A stretch of DNA of 64,000 nt from contig OX411543.1 of NCBI GenBank assembly GCA_948146395.1, positions 51,254,017 to 51,318,016 on the forward strand, given 5' to 3'. The position numbers and the translations under genes were made by a program. This DNA is from Fragum whitleyi (lineage: Eukaryota; Mollusca; Bivalvia; Cardiida; Cardiidae). This document shows, one piece after another, positions 63,733 through 64,000 of this stretch; within the stretch, counting starts at the first letter, position 1, and every line of letters starts with the position of its first letter. The notes beneath the pieces were generated by a model, which was given only the letters and a program-made list of their open reading frames with translations, did not search any database and was not told the origin of the DNA.

Positions 63733-64000
63733 GTATGTTTTTATTCCACCAATACCAGACCAGAATTTTTCAGAAGTCAAAAAGATTAATTGAACAAGCA
63801 ATTTCTTTATGAAAATACAATACTATTTTAAAAGTGGTCCATCTCAAAAAGTCAAAACTAATGTTAGCATGAAAAGGTTTAAAAGATATTCGAAAATTCA
63901 GTTTTTCCTTTAAGAAGCTTCGTTTATCTCCTAAATCTGTGTAAAATTATTTCATGAAAGGCTTATTTAGCAATCTGTCAATAACCAATGATCTTAGAAT

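Overview
The window looks like nuclear DNA of a bivalve mollusc. It is AT-rich, its genes are split into many short exons with GT..AG introns, and most of the non-coding DNA is interspersed repeats of the kind described in bivalves: 'pearl'-like elements with CGTC microsatellites and 145-185 bp tandem cores, short foldback MITEs, a tRNA-headed SINE, a non-LTR retrotransposon and a Tc1 element. The species cannot be named from the sequence.

One host gene spans the whole window on the + strand. I assembled 21 exons (110 to 63732, about 800 codons) from splice sites and reading phase. Their peptides follow, in order, the beta-1 subunit of the AP-5 adaptor complex (AP5B1). The first exons lie before the window and the last after it. 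Two junctions do not keep phase, and one position has two alternative exons of equal phase.

The 25.8-kb AP5B1 intron 28815-54614 holds a second gene on the same strand: three exons (35394-42939) encoding a 745-residue seven-helix protein. Helix and cysteine spacing suggest a rhodopsin-like receptor, but most class motifs are missing and the third intracellular loop is about 410 residues long. I do not recognise its family, and it is the best candidate here for something undescribed.

Layout: 0.1-15 kb, AP5B1 exons 1-6 with MITEs and two large tandem-core elements, each inserted in an older repeat; 15.5-18.8 kb, a non-LTR retrotransposon inside a CCACTGG-type element; 19.8-28.8 kb, AP5B1 exons 7-14 with a SINE and MITEs; 28.8-54.6 kb, the large intron with the seven-helix gene, a dead Tc1 transposon and at least eight tandem-core elements; 54.6-64 kb, AP5B1 exons 15-21 and two more tandem-core elements.

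The tandem-core elements share one plan: 5' end beginning TTTTAGCTC or similar, often a palindrome, a CGTC-rich microsatellite, a tandem core, an inverted copy of the 5' end near the 3' end, a short hairpin, then CTCTTGT or CTAGT. This matches what is known of Helentron/DINE-type non-autonomous rolling-circle elements. All family names come from memory of the families; no search was possible.
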